Below, piece by piece: positions 7,455 through 15,483 of a stretch of 41,179 nucleotides of DNA (position 1 is the stretch's first letter; every line of letters begins with the position of its first letter). The stretch lies in assembly GCA_013285775.1 (NCBI GenBank), contig JABDHB010000004.1:630-41808 (forward strand), in the 5' to 3' direction. Both the position numbers and the translations under genes were made by a program. The stretch comes from Chlamydiota bacterium. Its GTDB lineage: Bacteria > Chlamydiota > Chlamydiia > Chlamydiales > Rhabdochlamydiaceae. The notes under the pieces were generated by a model that was not told the DNA's origin, did not search any database, and saw only the letters and a program-made list of their open reading frames with translations.

Positions 7455-8966
7455 ATGAGTAGCACACCTTCTTCTCCTCTATCGGGTACACCGAGGCTTA
7501 GCCCATCGGCAGCTAGCATCCCTTCGCGTACTGCTGCTTTGTCTCGAAGTACTTCATGCCCTTCCTTTGCTTCATACGTTTATACTGATTCTGAAGGAGA
7601 AGAGACGGTTCACTCCTATATGCCTCTGAGTGCTGGAGACGATGCCGCTGTAGCCCCACATCCTGAACCTCAAAACCTTACTCCTGATCCAGAGGTGCAA
7701 TCATTTATCGAGCTGATGAGAGAAAAAGAAGCTGAAATTAAAGAGTTGAAAAAACGACCACTTGTGGGTCTTGCATCTGAAGATGGGTATTATGTCACAG
7801 GAGATGTGACAGGTCTTCGTTGGGCATTTGTTTTGGCAGCGCAAATTCTTTTTAGCGACAAACAATTTGGAGCATTTTGTTCTGCGATCGAGCCTATTCC
7901 ATTAGTGGGCAGGTTTGAATGTACTGAAGGAAGTGCGATGGTCGTAATGGATGTTATCGAAAAGTACGTGGAAGAAAATCCTTCTCTTGAAGTGAAGCTT
8001 AGGGGAGTGCGTCATGTGCTCCAAACGGCGAATTGGGCTGCGCTTGCAATTTATGGATGTGCAGACGTTGCAACATTAGCTACGCCTAGCGCTGCTAATT
8101 TTGCGGGCTGGGTTGGCAATATTTCCTCGTGCATTATGGGAGCTCTTTACTCAGTCTTTGCTGTTGAATTTGGCAATAAAATTCGCAACGGTTATGCCTT
8201 TCAATCTATGCTCGATCACGGAGATAGCACGGCAATTTTGAAAGAAGCAGCGGATTTTACGAAGACCGAGGTTTCTCCTCAAGTGAAACAGATGCGTCAG
8301 TATCTAAGAGATATGGCACCTGATAAACTTAAGGGATTGCATACAGAGCTTAAAGGGGCAACAGATGAACGAATAGAACAAATAAAAGCTGAACTTAAGA
8401 CAAGAGGTTTAGACAGAACAGCTTTTAGCTCGAAGTACATTAGCCTTCATTGGAGAGTGATGATTTCGCTTCTAGTGGGACTTGTAACAGTAGCGATCTC
8501 TCTTTACATCTTTAAATTATGGGTGCAAGACCATAGTTTGCAAAATTTGAGTAACGGTTGGGCTTATGCTTCTACTGCAATGTGGTTTGCATTTAACCTT
8601 ATTGCCTTTGTGGGTGTTGATGGACCAGAAGCAGTGAAAACAATCACAAGAAAAGATGCCTTTGTGGTAGGTAAAACAGACAAATTGCGTGCATGGGGAC
8701 GTCTTGCAATGACAATTATCTCTCTTGTGGCCTTTGCTGTATTGTCCCACTATTTTGCGGGATCTTCTGCAACGAACATTGGGCTTACAGCTGGTTGTAT
8801 TGGCCTTGTGGGTGTATTAAACATCCCTCTTTGCATTGCGCTTTTGAGAAAAATTTATCAAAGCGACAAAGAAATGAAAGAGAAGATTGCCAAAGCTGTA
8901 GCTGAAATGGAAGCTCTAACATTGAAAGTACAAGAAGCTCAAGGATTGCCACAAACTGCGTCTTAA
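7455..8966 (+). CDS. Multipass membrane protein with Ser/Pro-rich N-terminus; candidate secreted effector
   Basis: 503 residues, no recognised family. Residues 1-40 are mostly Ser, Pro, Thr and Ala and look disordered, and residues 80-100 are charged. Hydrophobic stretches lie near residues 125-140, 192-245, 333-352, 367-386, 412-430 and 437-462, including hairpin-like pairs. A Lys/Glu-rich coiled tail follows. Disordered Ser/Pro-rich starts with paired membrane segments are common in chlamydial type III secreted membrane proteins, so an inclusion-membrane role is possible (inference). The WD40-like protein at 18708 has the same kind of N-terminus. A weak promoter may be TTGATT (7370) with TATAAA (7391). 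GAGG lies 6 bases before the ATG. Confidence 0.8.
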   Translation: MSSTPSSPLSGTPRLSPSAASIPSRTAALSRSTSCPSFASYVYTDSEGEETVHSYMPLSAGDDAAVAPHPEPQNLTPDPEVQSFIELMREKEAEIKELKKRPLVGLASEDGYYVTGDVTGLRWAFVLAAQILFSDKQFGAFCSAIEPIPLVGRFECTEGSAMVVMDVIEKYVEENPSLEVKLRGVRHVLQTANWAALAIYGCADVATLATPSAANFAGWVGNISSCIMGALYSVFAVEFGNKIRNGYAFQSMLDHGDSTAILKEAADFTKTEVSPQVKQMRQYLRDMAPDKLKGLHTELKGATDERIEQIKAELKTRGLDRTAFSSKYISLHWRVMISLLVGLVTVAISLYIFKLWVQDHSLQNLSNGWAYASTAMWFAFNLIAFVGVDGPEAVKTITRKDAFVVGKTDKLRAWGRLAMTIISLVAFAVLSHYFAGSSATNIGLTAGCIGLVGVLNIPLCIALLRKIYQSDKEMKEKIAKAVAEMEALTLKVQEAQGLPQTAS

Positions 8967-8981
8967 TAGTACTCTGCAGGG

Positions 8982-9833
8982 ATGCAGAAGATGATTTTGG
9001 AGTTTGTCTCTTACATAGCCTCTGAAAAGGGGCTTTCTCATAATACTATTGAAGCTTATAAACGGGATTTGAAGCTCTTTACCTCTCTTTTAGAGGGGAA
9101 AAATATTGTCTCTTATGGAGATGTTAGAGAAGAGGCTGTCATTGAATTCCTCTCTTATCTTAAGGCAAAAGAGTATTCCTCTTCTTCGATCTACCGGATG
9201 CTTGTGGCTGTTAAGGTGTTTTTCCGTTTTCTTAAGAAAGAGAAGTTGATCGAGGAAGATGTGACTTTGAGGCTGGATAGTCCTAGAGTTTGGCAGCTCA
9301 TTCCTGAGGTTTTGACTTATCAAGAAGTGGAGAAGCTTCTTATTTCTAGTAGCGATAATATCCGAGATAAGGCGATTTTAGAGGTGATTTATGCTTCAGG
9401 GCTGCGGGTTTCTGAGGTTTGTGGTCTTAATATCTCAGATCTCGATGAGGATTTTGTAAGAGTGAAGGGGAAAGGGGGAAAGGAAAGGGTTGTGCCTATT
9501 GCTAAAACAGCTGTTGTGGCAGTAGATGAATATCTCAATACGCGGCAAGATGAAAACCCAGCTCTTTTCCTTTCAACAAGGGGCAAGCGGATCGATAGGA
9601 TCACCATCTGGAAACAGATTAAGCGCTATGCGCAAAAAGCTGGTATTTCTAAACCGATTTCTCCTCACACCCTCCGCCATAGTTTTGCAACCCATCTTTT
9701 AGAAAACGGCGCAGATCTTCGCGTGATCCAAGAAATGCTTGGTCATTCCAATATCGCAACAACTGACCGTTACACCCACATCAGCCAAAAACACCTCAAG
9801 CAATCGTTCGAAGCCTTCCACCCCCGCCCTTAA
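8982..9833 (+). CDS. xerD: Tyrosine recombinase, XerD type
   Basis: Site-specific recombinase that resolves chromosome dimers at dif with a partner recombinase. The N-terminal SAM-like core-binding domain spans residues 1-90 and the catalytic domain 105-283. Catalytic residues are visible: R142 ('GLRVSE'), a Lys in 'KGKGGKER', H229 and R232 ('PHTLRHSFATHLL'), H255 ('LGHS') and the nucleophile Y264 ('DRYTHIS'). The end 'FEAFHPRP' resembles XerD more than XerC. The first ATG is used here, but the ATG at 8991 is equally possible because neither has a strong ribosome site. A perfect 16-base palindrome (9824-9839) lies across the stop. Confidence 0.9.
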   Translation: MQKMILEFVSYIASEKGLSHNTIEAYKRDLKLFTSLLEGKNIVSYGDVREEAVIEFLSYLKAKEYSSSSIYRMLVAVKVFFRFLKKEKLIEEDVTLRLDSPRVWQLIPEVLTYQEVEKLLISSSDNIRDKAILEVIYASGLRVSEVCGLNISDLDEDFVRVKGKGGKERVVPIAKTAVVAVDEYLNTRQDENPALFLSTRGKRIDRITIWKQIKRYAQKAGISKPISPHTLRHSFATHLLENGADLRVIQEMLGHSNIATTDRYTHISQKHLKQSFEAFHPRP

Positions 9834-9921
9834 GGGCGGAACGATGAATGATGGATGGGAGATAAGATTCTAGATTCTTTCCCTCTTCGGTTCAGCGTTC
9901 AACATTCATAGTTCATCGTTC
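9824..9921. repeat. Convergent-gap hairpin with 7-bp TGAA words
   Basis: A 16-base perfect palindrome, CCGCCCTTAAGGGCGG, covers the xerD stop (9824-9839). Degenerate words GGAACGA and TGAATGA follow on the plus strand (9838-9851). On the minus strand, four 7-base words (TGAACTA, TGAATGT and two more) run from 9915 back to 9888, and the first TGA is the vapC stop codon. The two sides are partly complementary around a pyrimidine-rich loop, so a transcript from either gene can fold. It is likely a bidirectional terminator. Confidence 0.75.
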
Positions 9922-10350
9922 TGCACAGGGATTAACTAGAAGGGCTCCTGTTTTTTCAAAGTCATGAATATTGTCTGTTGCAAGAATAAGATTATGCTGT
10001 ATGGCTGTTGCAGCAATCAGAGAATCTATCACTGGGAACACATATCCTTTATATTGTTGTTTTCCTCGCATCATCCCCCATATAGAAACTGTGTGGACAT
10101 CAATGGGGAGGGTTCTGTTTGCAAAACGAGGGGTTAGGTCGGCAAGTAACCATTCTTCAAGAATTCTTTTTTTTTCTGCTTCCGAAGGTGGTAATTTTGA
10201 AATCCCATATTGGATTTCTCCGATTGTTAATGCGCTAATGTAATAGCCTGTTTCTGCATGAGAAAGAATCCAATTTTTTAAAGATTCATTAGGCTGGTAG
10301 CTGATTTTTCTCAGTTTTGAAACAATGCAGGTATCTAATAGATAAGTCAT
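9913..10350 (-). CDS. vapC: PIN-domain toxin of a VapBC-type module
   Basis: Predicted magnesium-dependent endoribonuclease. The PIN acidic residues are in place: D6 ('LLDT'), E45 ('IGEIQYG'), D109 ('VIDSLIAATA') and D126 ('ATDNIHDF'). At 145 residues it has normal length. The start overlaps the antitoxin gene by 4 bases (10347-10350, ATGA), the usual coupled arrangement. Its last residues 'CAER' and the stop come from the 7-bp word repeat. Complete modules of this kind are not expected in the reduced genomes of Chlamydia proper, which fits an environmental chlamydia (inference). Confidence 0.9.
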   Translation of the reverse strand: MTYLLDTCIVSKLRKISYQPNESLKNWILSHAETGYYISALTIGEIQYGISKLPPSEAEKKRILEEWLLADLTPRFANRTLPIDVHTVSIWGMMRGKQQYKGYVFPVIDSLIAATAIQHNLILATDNIHDFEKTGALLVNPCAER

Positions 10351-10625
10351 AAGTCAATCTCTCTGCCAAAGTCTTTATCTCTTTGAAGGTCAAGGTCGAT
10401 ATTTGGGTAGGGAGATGCTTGGAAAAAATCTATCAGTGTGTTTTTTGGAGTTTTGTATTGATCAAATTCGGTTTTTGAAATCACAACAACAACAGGATCT
10501 CCATTTCTTGTAATGACTTGATAACCTTCTTCAAGGGCATTATCCACTACTTTTGAGAATTTGGCTTTTGCTTCTTGAAGTTGCCAAGTTTTATGCCTTT
10601 TTCTTCGTCTTGCAATTTTTCCCAT
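10347..10625 (-). CDS. Phd/YefM-family antitoxin
   Basis: 92 residues. The Phd/YefM fold is marked by 'WQLQEAKAKFSKVVDNA' and 'YQVITRNGDPVVVVIS'. The variable C-terminal tail from about residue 60 should bind and block the PIN toxin. A basic stretch 'RRRKRHK' precedes the usual start of the fold. AGAGG lies 3 bases before the ATG. By family behaviour it should repress its own operon, and a palindrome lies just upstream (10636-10648). Pairing a Phd/YefM antitoxin with a PIN toxin is common, so the vapBC label describes the module rather than this fold. Confidence 0.9.
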   Translation of the reverse strand: MGKIARRRKRHKTWQLQEAKAKFSKVVDNALEEGYQVITRNGDPVVVVISKTEFDQYKTPKNTLIDFFQASPYPNIDLDLQRDKDFGREIDL

Positions 10626-10635
10626 ATGCCTCTGT

Positions 10636-10681
10636 CTAGTCTGACTAGATTCATATTATCAAAATACAGTTATAGCGACAA
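10636..10681 (-). promoter_or_regulatory. Promoter and putative operator of the toxin-antitoxin operon
   Basis: On the minus strand, TTGTCG (10676-10681) is followed by a 17-base spacer and TAATAT (10653-10658). A 13-base palindrome, CTAGTC-T-GACTAG (10636-10648), covers the expected start of transcription 10 bases before the antitoxin ATG. The position suits autorepression by the antitoxin or the complex. The -35 region overlaps the end of gatB. Confidence 0.55.
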
Positions 10682-12115
10682 GTCTAATTTCTTTGTGAGG
10701 AGGTCATTTACGACCGACGGGGAGGCTTTTCCTTTGGAGAGTTTCATGACTTGCCCAACCAGAAAGCCGAAGGCTTTTGTTTTGCCAGCGCGGTAGTCTG
10801 CGATGGAGGAGGGGTTTTCGAGGAGAACCTGATCGATGATTGGTTCGATGTCAGAGGTGTCGTGCATGGGTTGATAATCGGGGTTTGCAGCGACGATTTC
10901 CTCGGGATTTTTGTCTGGATTTAGAACCATTTCGTCGGCAACATCTTTTGCGATTCGGCCGGTGATGGTTCCTTTATCGATGAGGTTAACAAGTCTTGCG
11001 ATGTTGCCACTAAAATCGGAGAGGGATTTGTCAGAATCTTTGAGTCTGCCGGTAAATTCTACTGTAAGCCAGTTGCAGAGGCTTTTTGCATTGGGGCAAA
11101 TTTTTAGCGATTCTTCGAAGTAGTTGCAAAGGGCCTTATCAATGACAAGCTGGTTTGCAGAATATTCGGGAAGATGAAGTTCTGTGATATATCGTTTAAA
11201 ACGTTCTGCTGGAAGCTCAGGAAGGGATTTTTTGATCTCTTCGATGTAGGCATCTGTAAGGACAATCGGAACAAGATCAGGCTCTGGGAAATAGCGATAG
11301 TCATCGGCATCTTCTTTTTCTCTCATGAGAACGGTTTCTTTTTTCTCTAAATCAAATCGGTAGGTTCCTTTTTTGATCTCTTCTTTGAGAGTGTAGGCTC
11401 TGCATTGGCGACGTATTTCTGATTCGAGAGCCATCTCCATATTATGGAAAGAGTTCATATTTTTGATCTCTACCTTGGTCCGGAGTGTTTTTTCCCCTTT
11501 GAGGCGGACAGAAATGTTTGCATCTATACGGAGAGACCCCTCTTCCATGTTACAATCAGAAATATCGAGGTATTCAGCTATTGCTTTAACAGCCATTGCA
11601 TAGGCAACAGCCTCTTTTGGGGTGTGTATGCAAGGCTCAGAGACCACTTCGATCAAGGGAACGCCAGCTCTATTATAATCTACCCCTGCAAAGTTGGTAA
11701 AATGCTTGAGCATGCCCGCGTCATCTTCGAGATGGGCACGGTTAATTTGAAAGTGTTTGATTGCTCCACCTACATCGCAGGTAATGGTTCCTCCAACCAC
11801 AATTGGCTGGTCAAATTGGGTAATTTGGAAGTTACGGGGGCTATCAGGATAAAAATAGGATTTTCGATCGAATTTGCTAAAATGGGCTACTCTTGCCCCT
11901 ACGGCGCAGCCAAACTGGACAGCTTTTTTTACAGCTTCTTTATTCAGAACAGGAAGAGCGCCTGGTTGTCCTGTGCAAACTTCAGAGATATTTGTGTTGG
12001 GCTCATCACCAAATCGGTTGGGAGAAGAAGCAAAAAGCTTCGATTTTGTATTGAGCTGTATGTGGATCTCAAGCCCAATTACAGGCTCCCATTGTTCATA
12101 TCTGATTTCTGTCAT
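10670..12115 (-). CDS. gatB: Aspartyl/glutamyl-tRNA amidotransferase subunit B
   Basis: Kinase and tRNA-binding subunit of GatCAB, which turns Glu-tRNA(Gln) and/or Asp-tRNA(Asn) into the amidated forms. The GatB core is recognised by '[13 protein letters not shown]', '[11 protein letters not shown]', '[19 protein letters not shown]' and '[16 protein letters not shown]'. The helical YqeY-like tail runs from about residue 330 to '[10 protein letters not shown]'. At 481 residues it is full length. It overlaps gatA by 4 bases and is the last gene of the gatC-gatA-gatB operon. Confidence 0.97.
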   Translation of the reverse strand: MTEIRYEQWEPVIGLEIHIQLNTKSKLFASSPNRFGDEPNTNISEVCTGQPGALPVLNKEAVKKAVQFGCAVGARVAHFSKFDRKSYFYPDSPRNFQITQFDQPIVVGGTITCDVGGAIKHFQINRAHLEDDAGMLKHFTNFAGVDYNRAGVPLIEVVSEPCIHTPKEAVAYAMAVKAIAEYLDISDCNMEEGSLRIDANISVRLKGEKTLRTKVEIKNMNSFHNMEMALESEIRRQCRAYTLKEEIKKGTYRFDLEKKETVLMREKEDADDYRYFPEPDLVPIVLTDAYIEEIKKSLPELPAERFKRYITELHLPEYSANQLVIDKALCNYFEESLKICPNAKSLCNWLTVEFTGRLKDSDKSLSDFSGNIARLVNLIDKGTITGRIAKDVADEMVLNPDKNPEEIVAANPDYQPMHDTSDIEPIIDQVLLENPSSIADYRAGKTKAFGFLVGQVMKLSKGKASPSVVNDLLTKKLDLSL

Positions 12116-13536
12116 AAATTTGGAGTGAGTTGAAGGTTTGCTGTTTTTTCAAAAATGTGAGCGGCATGGAGTACCTCAGCGTCTTTAAGTAAGGGACCGA
12201 TGAGTTGCAGCCCAAAAGGTTTTTTGTCTTTGCTAAATCCAGAAGGAACGCTAACGGCGGGCAGCCCTGCAATATTAGCGCAAATGGTATAAATATCTTG
12301 CAGATACATCTGTACTGGATCAGCAATAGAGTTAAGCGGGAATGCAGTAAAAGGGGAGGTTGGCATAGCAACAAGATCACACTGTAAAAAAGCTTTTCTA
12401 AATTGCTCAATAATTAAGGTGCGCACTTTTTGCGCTTTTCTATAATAAGCATCTTGATAACCAGAGGATAAAACATAAGTGCCGAGCAAAATTCGTTGTT
12501 TTACTTCAGTCCCAAACCCTTCCTGTTTGGAAAAGTCGTAGACCTCTTCGAGTGTTTTTGCTCTTGGAGACCTAATTCCATAGCGGATCCCGTCAAAACG
12601 GGCCAGGTTAGTAGACGCTTCTGCAGAAGCGATGATATAATAAACCGCGATAGAGTTTTTTAAGATCCCAAGATCGATGTCGACAATCTGGGCTCCGAGG
12701 ATCTTTAAAGAGTGTTCAAAATTTTCCCGGGTTTCAGAGGGGAGGTCTTCGAGAAATTTTTTCGGTACCCCTATGCGCAATTCTTTTGTATGTTCGTTAT
12801 GCGCTCTCCAAGGAAGGGGAAGGCTTGTAGAGTCTTTTTCACAATGTTTGCCAAGAATTTCCATTACAAGAGCTGCATCTTGAACATTTGTTGTTAGTGG
12901 TCCAATCTGATCGAGAGAGGAGGCAAAGGCCACAAGACCATATCGGGAGACTCTGCCGTATGTGGGTTTGAATCCTACAACTCCAGAAAATGCGGCTGGC
13001 TGTCTAATAGAGCCTCCGGTGTCGCTTCCTAAAGCGATAGGACAAAATCTCGCGGCAACAGCTGCAGCAGAACCACCTGAAGATCCTCCAGGAGTAGAGT
13101 TTAGGTCCCAAGGATTTTTTGTGTTATGGTAGGCGGAATTTTCCGTAGAGGAGCCCATAGCAAACTCATCCATGTTGGTTTTTCCTATGATAATCGCATC
13201 TTCTTCTTCTAAAAGGCGGGTAACTGTAGCATCAAAGGGAGCTTTGTAATTTGAGAGAAATTTCGATCCACAGGTAGTCAGTTCCCCTTTAACATGGATA
13301 TTGTCTTTAAGCGCAATAGGCACTCCCGCTAATTTCCCTAAGGATTTTCCTTGATCTCTTTTTTTATCGATCTCTTCAGCTTTTTTTAAAGCTCGCTCCG
13401 TAAGTACAGATAGAAAAGCTCCGATTTTTGGATCATGAAGCGCCATTCTTTTTAACGAGGCTTCTACAATCTCTTTTGCAGAGAGCTCACCCTTCTTAAA
13501 ACGTGCTGTCAGTACATGGGCGGGGATTTCGTGCAT
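12112..13536 (-). CDS. gatA: Aspartyl/glutamyl-tRNA amidotransferase subunit A
   Basis: Glutaminase subunit of GatCAB that releases ammonia for amidation. It has the amidase signature with the Ser-cisSer-Lys triad visible: K77 ('[10 protein letters not shown]'), S152 ('[10 protein letters not shown]') and S176 ('[11 protein letters not shown]'). At 474 residues it is full length. The start lies 11 bases after the gatC stop and the end overlaps gatB by 4 bases. Confidence 0.97.
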   Translation of the reverse strand: MHEIPAHVLTARFKKGELSAKEIVEASLKRMALHDPKIGAFLSVLTERALKKAEEIDKKRDQGKSLGKLAGVPIALKDNIHVKGELTTCGSKFLSNYKAPFDATVTRLLEEEDAIIIGKTNMDEFAMGSSTENSAYHNTKNPWDLNSTPGGSSGGSAAAVAARFCPIALGSDTGGSIRQPAAFSGVVGFKPTYGRVSRYGLVAFASSLDQIGPLTTNVQDAALVMEILGKHCEKDSTSLPLPWRAHNEHTKELRIGVPKKFLEDLPSETRENFEHSLKILGAQIVDIDLGILKNSIAVYYIIASAEASTNLARFDGIRYGIRSPRAKTLEEVYDFSKQEGFGTEVKQRILLGTYVLSSGYQDAYYRKAQKVRTLIIEQFRKAFLQCDLVAMPTSPFTAFPLNSIADPVQMYLQDIYTICANIAGLPAVSVPSGFSKDKKPFGLQLIGPLLKDAEVLHAAHIFEKTANLQLTPNL

Positions 13537-13547
13537 AAAAAATACCT

Positions 13548-13850
13548 TTAATGATTAGCCTTAATAACGGTAGGTACGCGGATCATTCCGCCTACATGGG
13601 AAGGGGCATTTTCTAGAAAAAGTTCTCTAGGAAGAGTTTCCCCTACAATATCTTCTCTCATAACATTTGAGATCGTTTCAAGAACGTGGTTGCACTCTTT
13701 AACGCCTGTGGTATCTATCTGTTCAAGTTGTTCTATATAGACAAGAACGTTGCTCAATTTCTCAAAAAGAACCTTTTTTTCCGCTTCATTGCAAGCGATA
13801 CGAGAAAGTTTTGTAAGTCTATCGAGATCTTCCTGATTAAATTTGCTCAT
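13548..13850 (-). CDS. gatC: Aspartyl/glutamyl-tRNA amidotransferase subunit C
   Basis: Small subunit (100 residues) that wraps around GatA and holds the complex together. It is recognised by 'LDRLTKLSRIACNEAE', 'LSNVLVYIEQLEQIDTTGV' and 'MREDIVGETLPRE'. I chose the start at 13850 ('MSKFNQEDL') because this is where GatC proteins begin and GGGA precedes it by 7 bases. The frame stays open for 40 codons upstream, but that part translates the hairpin repeat and its surroundings. It is the first gene of the operon. Confidence 0.93.
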   Translation of the reverse strand: MSKFNQEDLDRLTKLSRIACNEAEKKVLFEKLSNVLVYIEQLEQIDTTGVKECNHVLETISNVMREDIVGETLPRELFLENAPSHVGGMIRVPTVIKANH

Positions 13851-13939
13851 GAGATTTTCCCTTAATAAGCGACATATCTTACTTTTTATAGTGACAAAAC
13901 ACAAGATTTTTTTTAGAGTAGGAGAACAAGAATGAAGAA

Positions 13940-14044
13940 CGGGCGTGGGCACGGGCAGGGGCACGGACACGAAAGAAAGAAGGCTCTAAGTTCTCTTTGT
14001 CCCTTTATCTTTCGTGTCCGTGCCCCTGCCCGTGCCTTTGCCCG
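13940..14044. repeat. Hairpin with arms of 6-bp GGGCAC-type words, between divergent genes
   Basis: Arms 13940-13976 and 14008-14044 are 37 bases each and match at 34 positions. Each arm is a run of six-base words (GGGCAC, GGGCAG, GGACAC type) ending in an A/G-rich stretch. It lies between gatC (minus) and the DUF378 gene (plus), which diverge. It therefore sits in the upstream region of both genes, where a simple terminator role is not expected. Confidence 0.8.
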
Positions 14045-14075
14045 ATCTTCTCTTTTAAAAATGGAGGCTTTGATT

Positions 14076-14339
14076 ATGAAATGTTTGAACGTATTGGCAT
14101 TGTTTTTAGTTGTTGTGGGTGCTTTGAACTGGGGCCTTTGGGGTTTTTTCCAGTTTGATGTTGTAGCTTGGATTTTCAAGGGAAATACCACGGCTCTTAG
14201 TAGACTTATTTATGCAATTATTGGTCTTGCGGGTCTATGGAGCCTCAAATGCTTTTGTAGATGTTGCAAAGCTGTTTGCTGCGATAAAAAAGACGGGCAT
14301 GGTTCTTCTGGTAACGGCGGCGGCTGTTGCAAAATGTAA
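14076..14339 (+). CDS. DUF378 membrane protein with a Cys/Gly-rich tail
   Basis: 87 residues. Two membrane segments with the DUF378 signature: 'LALFLVVVGALNWGLWG' and 'LIYAIIGLAGLWSLKCF'. The tail holds seven cysteines among 'CRCCKAVCC' and 'GGGCCKM', and ends Gly/Ser-rich. I chose ATG 14076 because GGAGG precedes it by 8 bases and the family starts there; the longer frame from 13932 translates the hairpin repeat. The Cys-rich tail may bind metal or form disulfides (inference). The stop overlaps the next start (TAATG). Confidence 0.88.
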   Translation: MKCLNVLALFLVVVGALNWGLWGFFQFDVVAWIFKGNTTALSRLIYAIIGLAGLWSLKCFCRCCKAVCCDKKDGHGSSGNGGGCCKM

Positions 14340-15157
14340 TGCGCATTTTAGTGAGCGGTTCCCACGGTTTTGTGGGAAGTGCGCTCACTTCTTTTTTGCA
14401 AGCTAAAGGGCACGTAGTGGTTCCCCTTGTTCGTTATAAACAAGAGGGAGCGGTATGTTGGGATCCAGCAAATGGCAAATTGCAGTTAGAAGATTTCGAA
14501 GGATTTGATGCAGTGATCCATTTAGCAGGGGAGAGCATAGCATCTGGGCGTTGGACAAAGAAAAAGAAGGAAAAAATCTTTCAGAGTAGAGCCCGTGACA
14601 CTTGGCTTTTATCACAGGTTCTCCTTCGTTTATGCCGTCCTCCTAAAACCCTTATTTGCGCTTCAGCCATTGGTTTTTATGGGAATCGGCCGGGAGAGAT
14701 CCTGTCAGAGGAAAGTCCTCTTGGTAGAGGGTTTCTTGCATCGGTCTGTAAAAAATGGGAAGAAGCGACAACTTCTATTGAAAACCGAGGAACGCGTGTA
14801 GTTCATACAAGATTTGGTGTGATCCTCGATCCAAAAGGGGGAATCCTCAAAAAGATGAATAAATTTCCTGTGATGTTTGGCGACAAGAATCAGATCCTTT
14901 CTTGGATTGTTCTTGAGGATGTTGTGGGAGCTATTTATCATTGCTTGATTCATGAACAAATTTCAGGCCCTGTGAACTTTACATCGCCATATCCCATTGT
15001 TCAGCAAGAACTTATAAAAACGCCTTTCCGTATTCCTTCTTGTATTGTAAAGCTGCTTCTTGGTCAAATGGGCGAGGAAGTTTTGCTATCTTCTGCATGC
15101 GTTTACCCTGAAAAATTATTGAGAACAGGGTACATCTTTAGACATCCCATTCTTTAG
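14339..15157 (+). CDS. TIGR01777-family epimerase-like SDR protein
   Basis: 272 residues, related to the YfcH/SDR39U1 group of extended short-chain dehydrogenase-like proteins. The nucleotide-binding start is 'VSGSHGFVGSALTSFL'. It also has 'GFDAVIHLAGESIASGRWTKKKKE', the 'ASAIGFYGNRPGE' motif with the active-site Tyr region, and a DUF1731-like C-terminus ('GQMGEEVLLSSACVYPEKLLRTGY'). It is about 20 residues shorter than usual, with a tightened 'FGDKNQILSWIVLEDVV' segment. Substrate unknown. The start at 14339 overlaps the DUF378 stop by one base, so translation is coupled. Confidence 0.88.
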   Translation: MRILVSGSHGFVGSALTSFLQAKGHVVVPLVRYKQEGAVCWDPANGKLQLEDFEGFDAVIHLAGESIASGRWTKKKKEKIFQSRARDTWLLSQVLLRLCRPPKTLICASAIGFYGNRPGEILSEESPLGRGFLASVCKKWEEATTSIENRGTRVVHTRFGVILDPKGGILKKMNKFPVMFGDKNQILSWIVLEDVVGAIYHCLIHEQISGPVNFTSPYPIVQQELIKTPFRIPSCIVKLLLGQMGEEVLLSSACVYPEKLLRTGYIFRHPIL

Positions 15158-15320
15158 AGGCTGACAGTAAATATCATCGGATCGTCTTTTGTTTTCTTTT
15201 TGCGGATTTTTCCTTCACCGCAAAAACCCTACTCTCCTGAGTATGTGATTTTGCGGTGAAGAAAAAACCCGCGAAAACAAATCCAAAATCCGATTGCGAT
15301 GCTATTTACTGTCAGCCTCT
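15156..15320. repeat. 165-bp long imperfect hairpin
   Basis: Begins inside the stop codon of the epimerase-like gene. The outer arms 15156-15173 and 15303-15320 are 18-base perfect inverted copies starting AGAGGCTGACAG. Further in, GTTTTC/GAAAAC and TTCACCGCAAAA/TTTTGCGGTGAA also pair. Unlike the neighbouring repeats, its arms show no clear short tandem words. It is probably the terminator for the upstream gene. Confidence 0.7.
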
Positions 15321-15335
15321 TAAGAAAGAGAGGGG

Positions 15336-15455
15336 AAAAAAGATCGGGCTCGGGCACGCACGCGGGCTCGGGCTCGAAAGAGGGAAAATTTAAAGCTTTC
15401 CCTCTCTCTTTCGTCGAGCCCGAGCCCGCGTGCGTGCCCGAGCCCGATCTTTTTT
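15336..15455. repeat. Hairpin with perfect 42-bp arms of 6-bp GGGCTC-type words
   Basis: Arms 15336-15377 and 15414-15455 are perfect inverted copies over 42 bases. Each is bounded by a run of six A or six T, so the transcript of either strand ends in a U-run as a classical terminator does. The arm is built from GGGCTC, GGGCAC and GCACGC words. Related copies lie at 16177-16214 and 17558-17657, with a lone arm fragment near 28856. Confidence 0.85.
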
Positions 15456-15483
15456 CTTAACTCTTAATTCTTAGCTCTTAGCT
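15456..15483 (-). repeat. 7-bp tandem array AGCTAAG-type x4 at a stop codon
   Basis: On the minus strand, four abutting 7-base words (AGCTAAG twice, then AATTAAG and AGTTAAG) each contain TAA. The TAA of the first word is the stop codon of the 15478 gene. The words place TAA in all three frames, the same arrangement as the TGAA arrays elsewhere but with a different word. Confidence 0.75.

Noticed and set aside
8982-9833. Phage or integron integrase
   Set aside because: Length, motifs and the C-terminal 'FHPRP' fit a housekeeping XerD; no phage genes or attachment repeats surround it.
11444-12133. Open frame of 229 codons on the plus strand
   Set aside because: It lies antisense to gatB, which is fully supported by family motifs and operon overlap.
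13940-14044. Riboswitch upstream of the DUF378 gene
   Set aside because: The structure is a simple long hairpin of tandem words shared with other sites; no conserved riboswitch core was found.
13932-14075. N-terminal extension of the DUF378 protein
   Set aside because: The extension translates the word-hairpin (Gly/His/Arg-rich). GGAGG before 14076 and the family start point to the shorter form.
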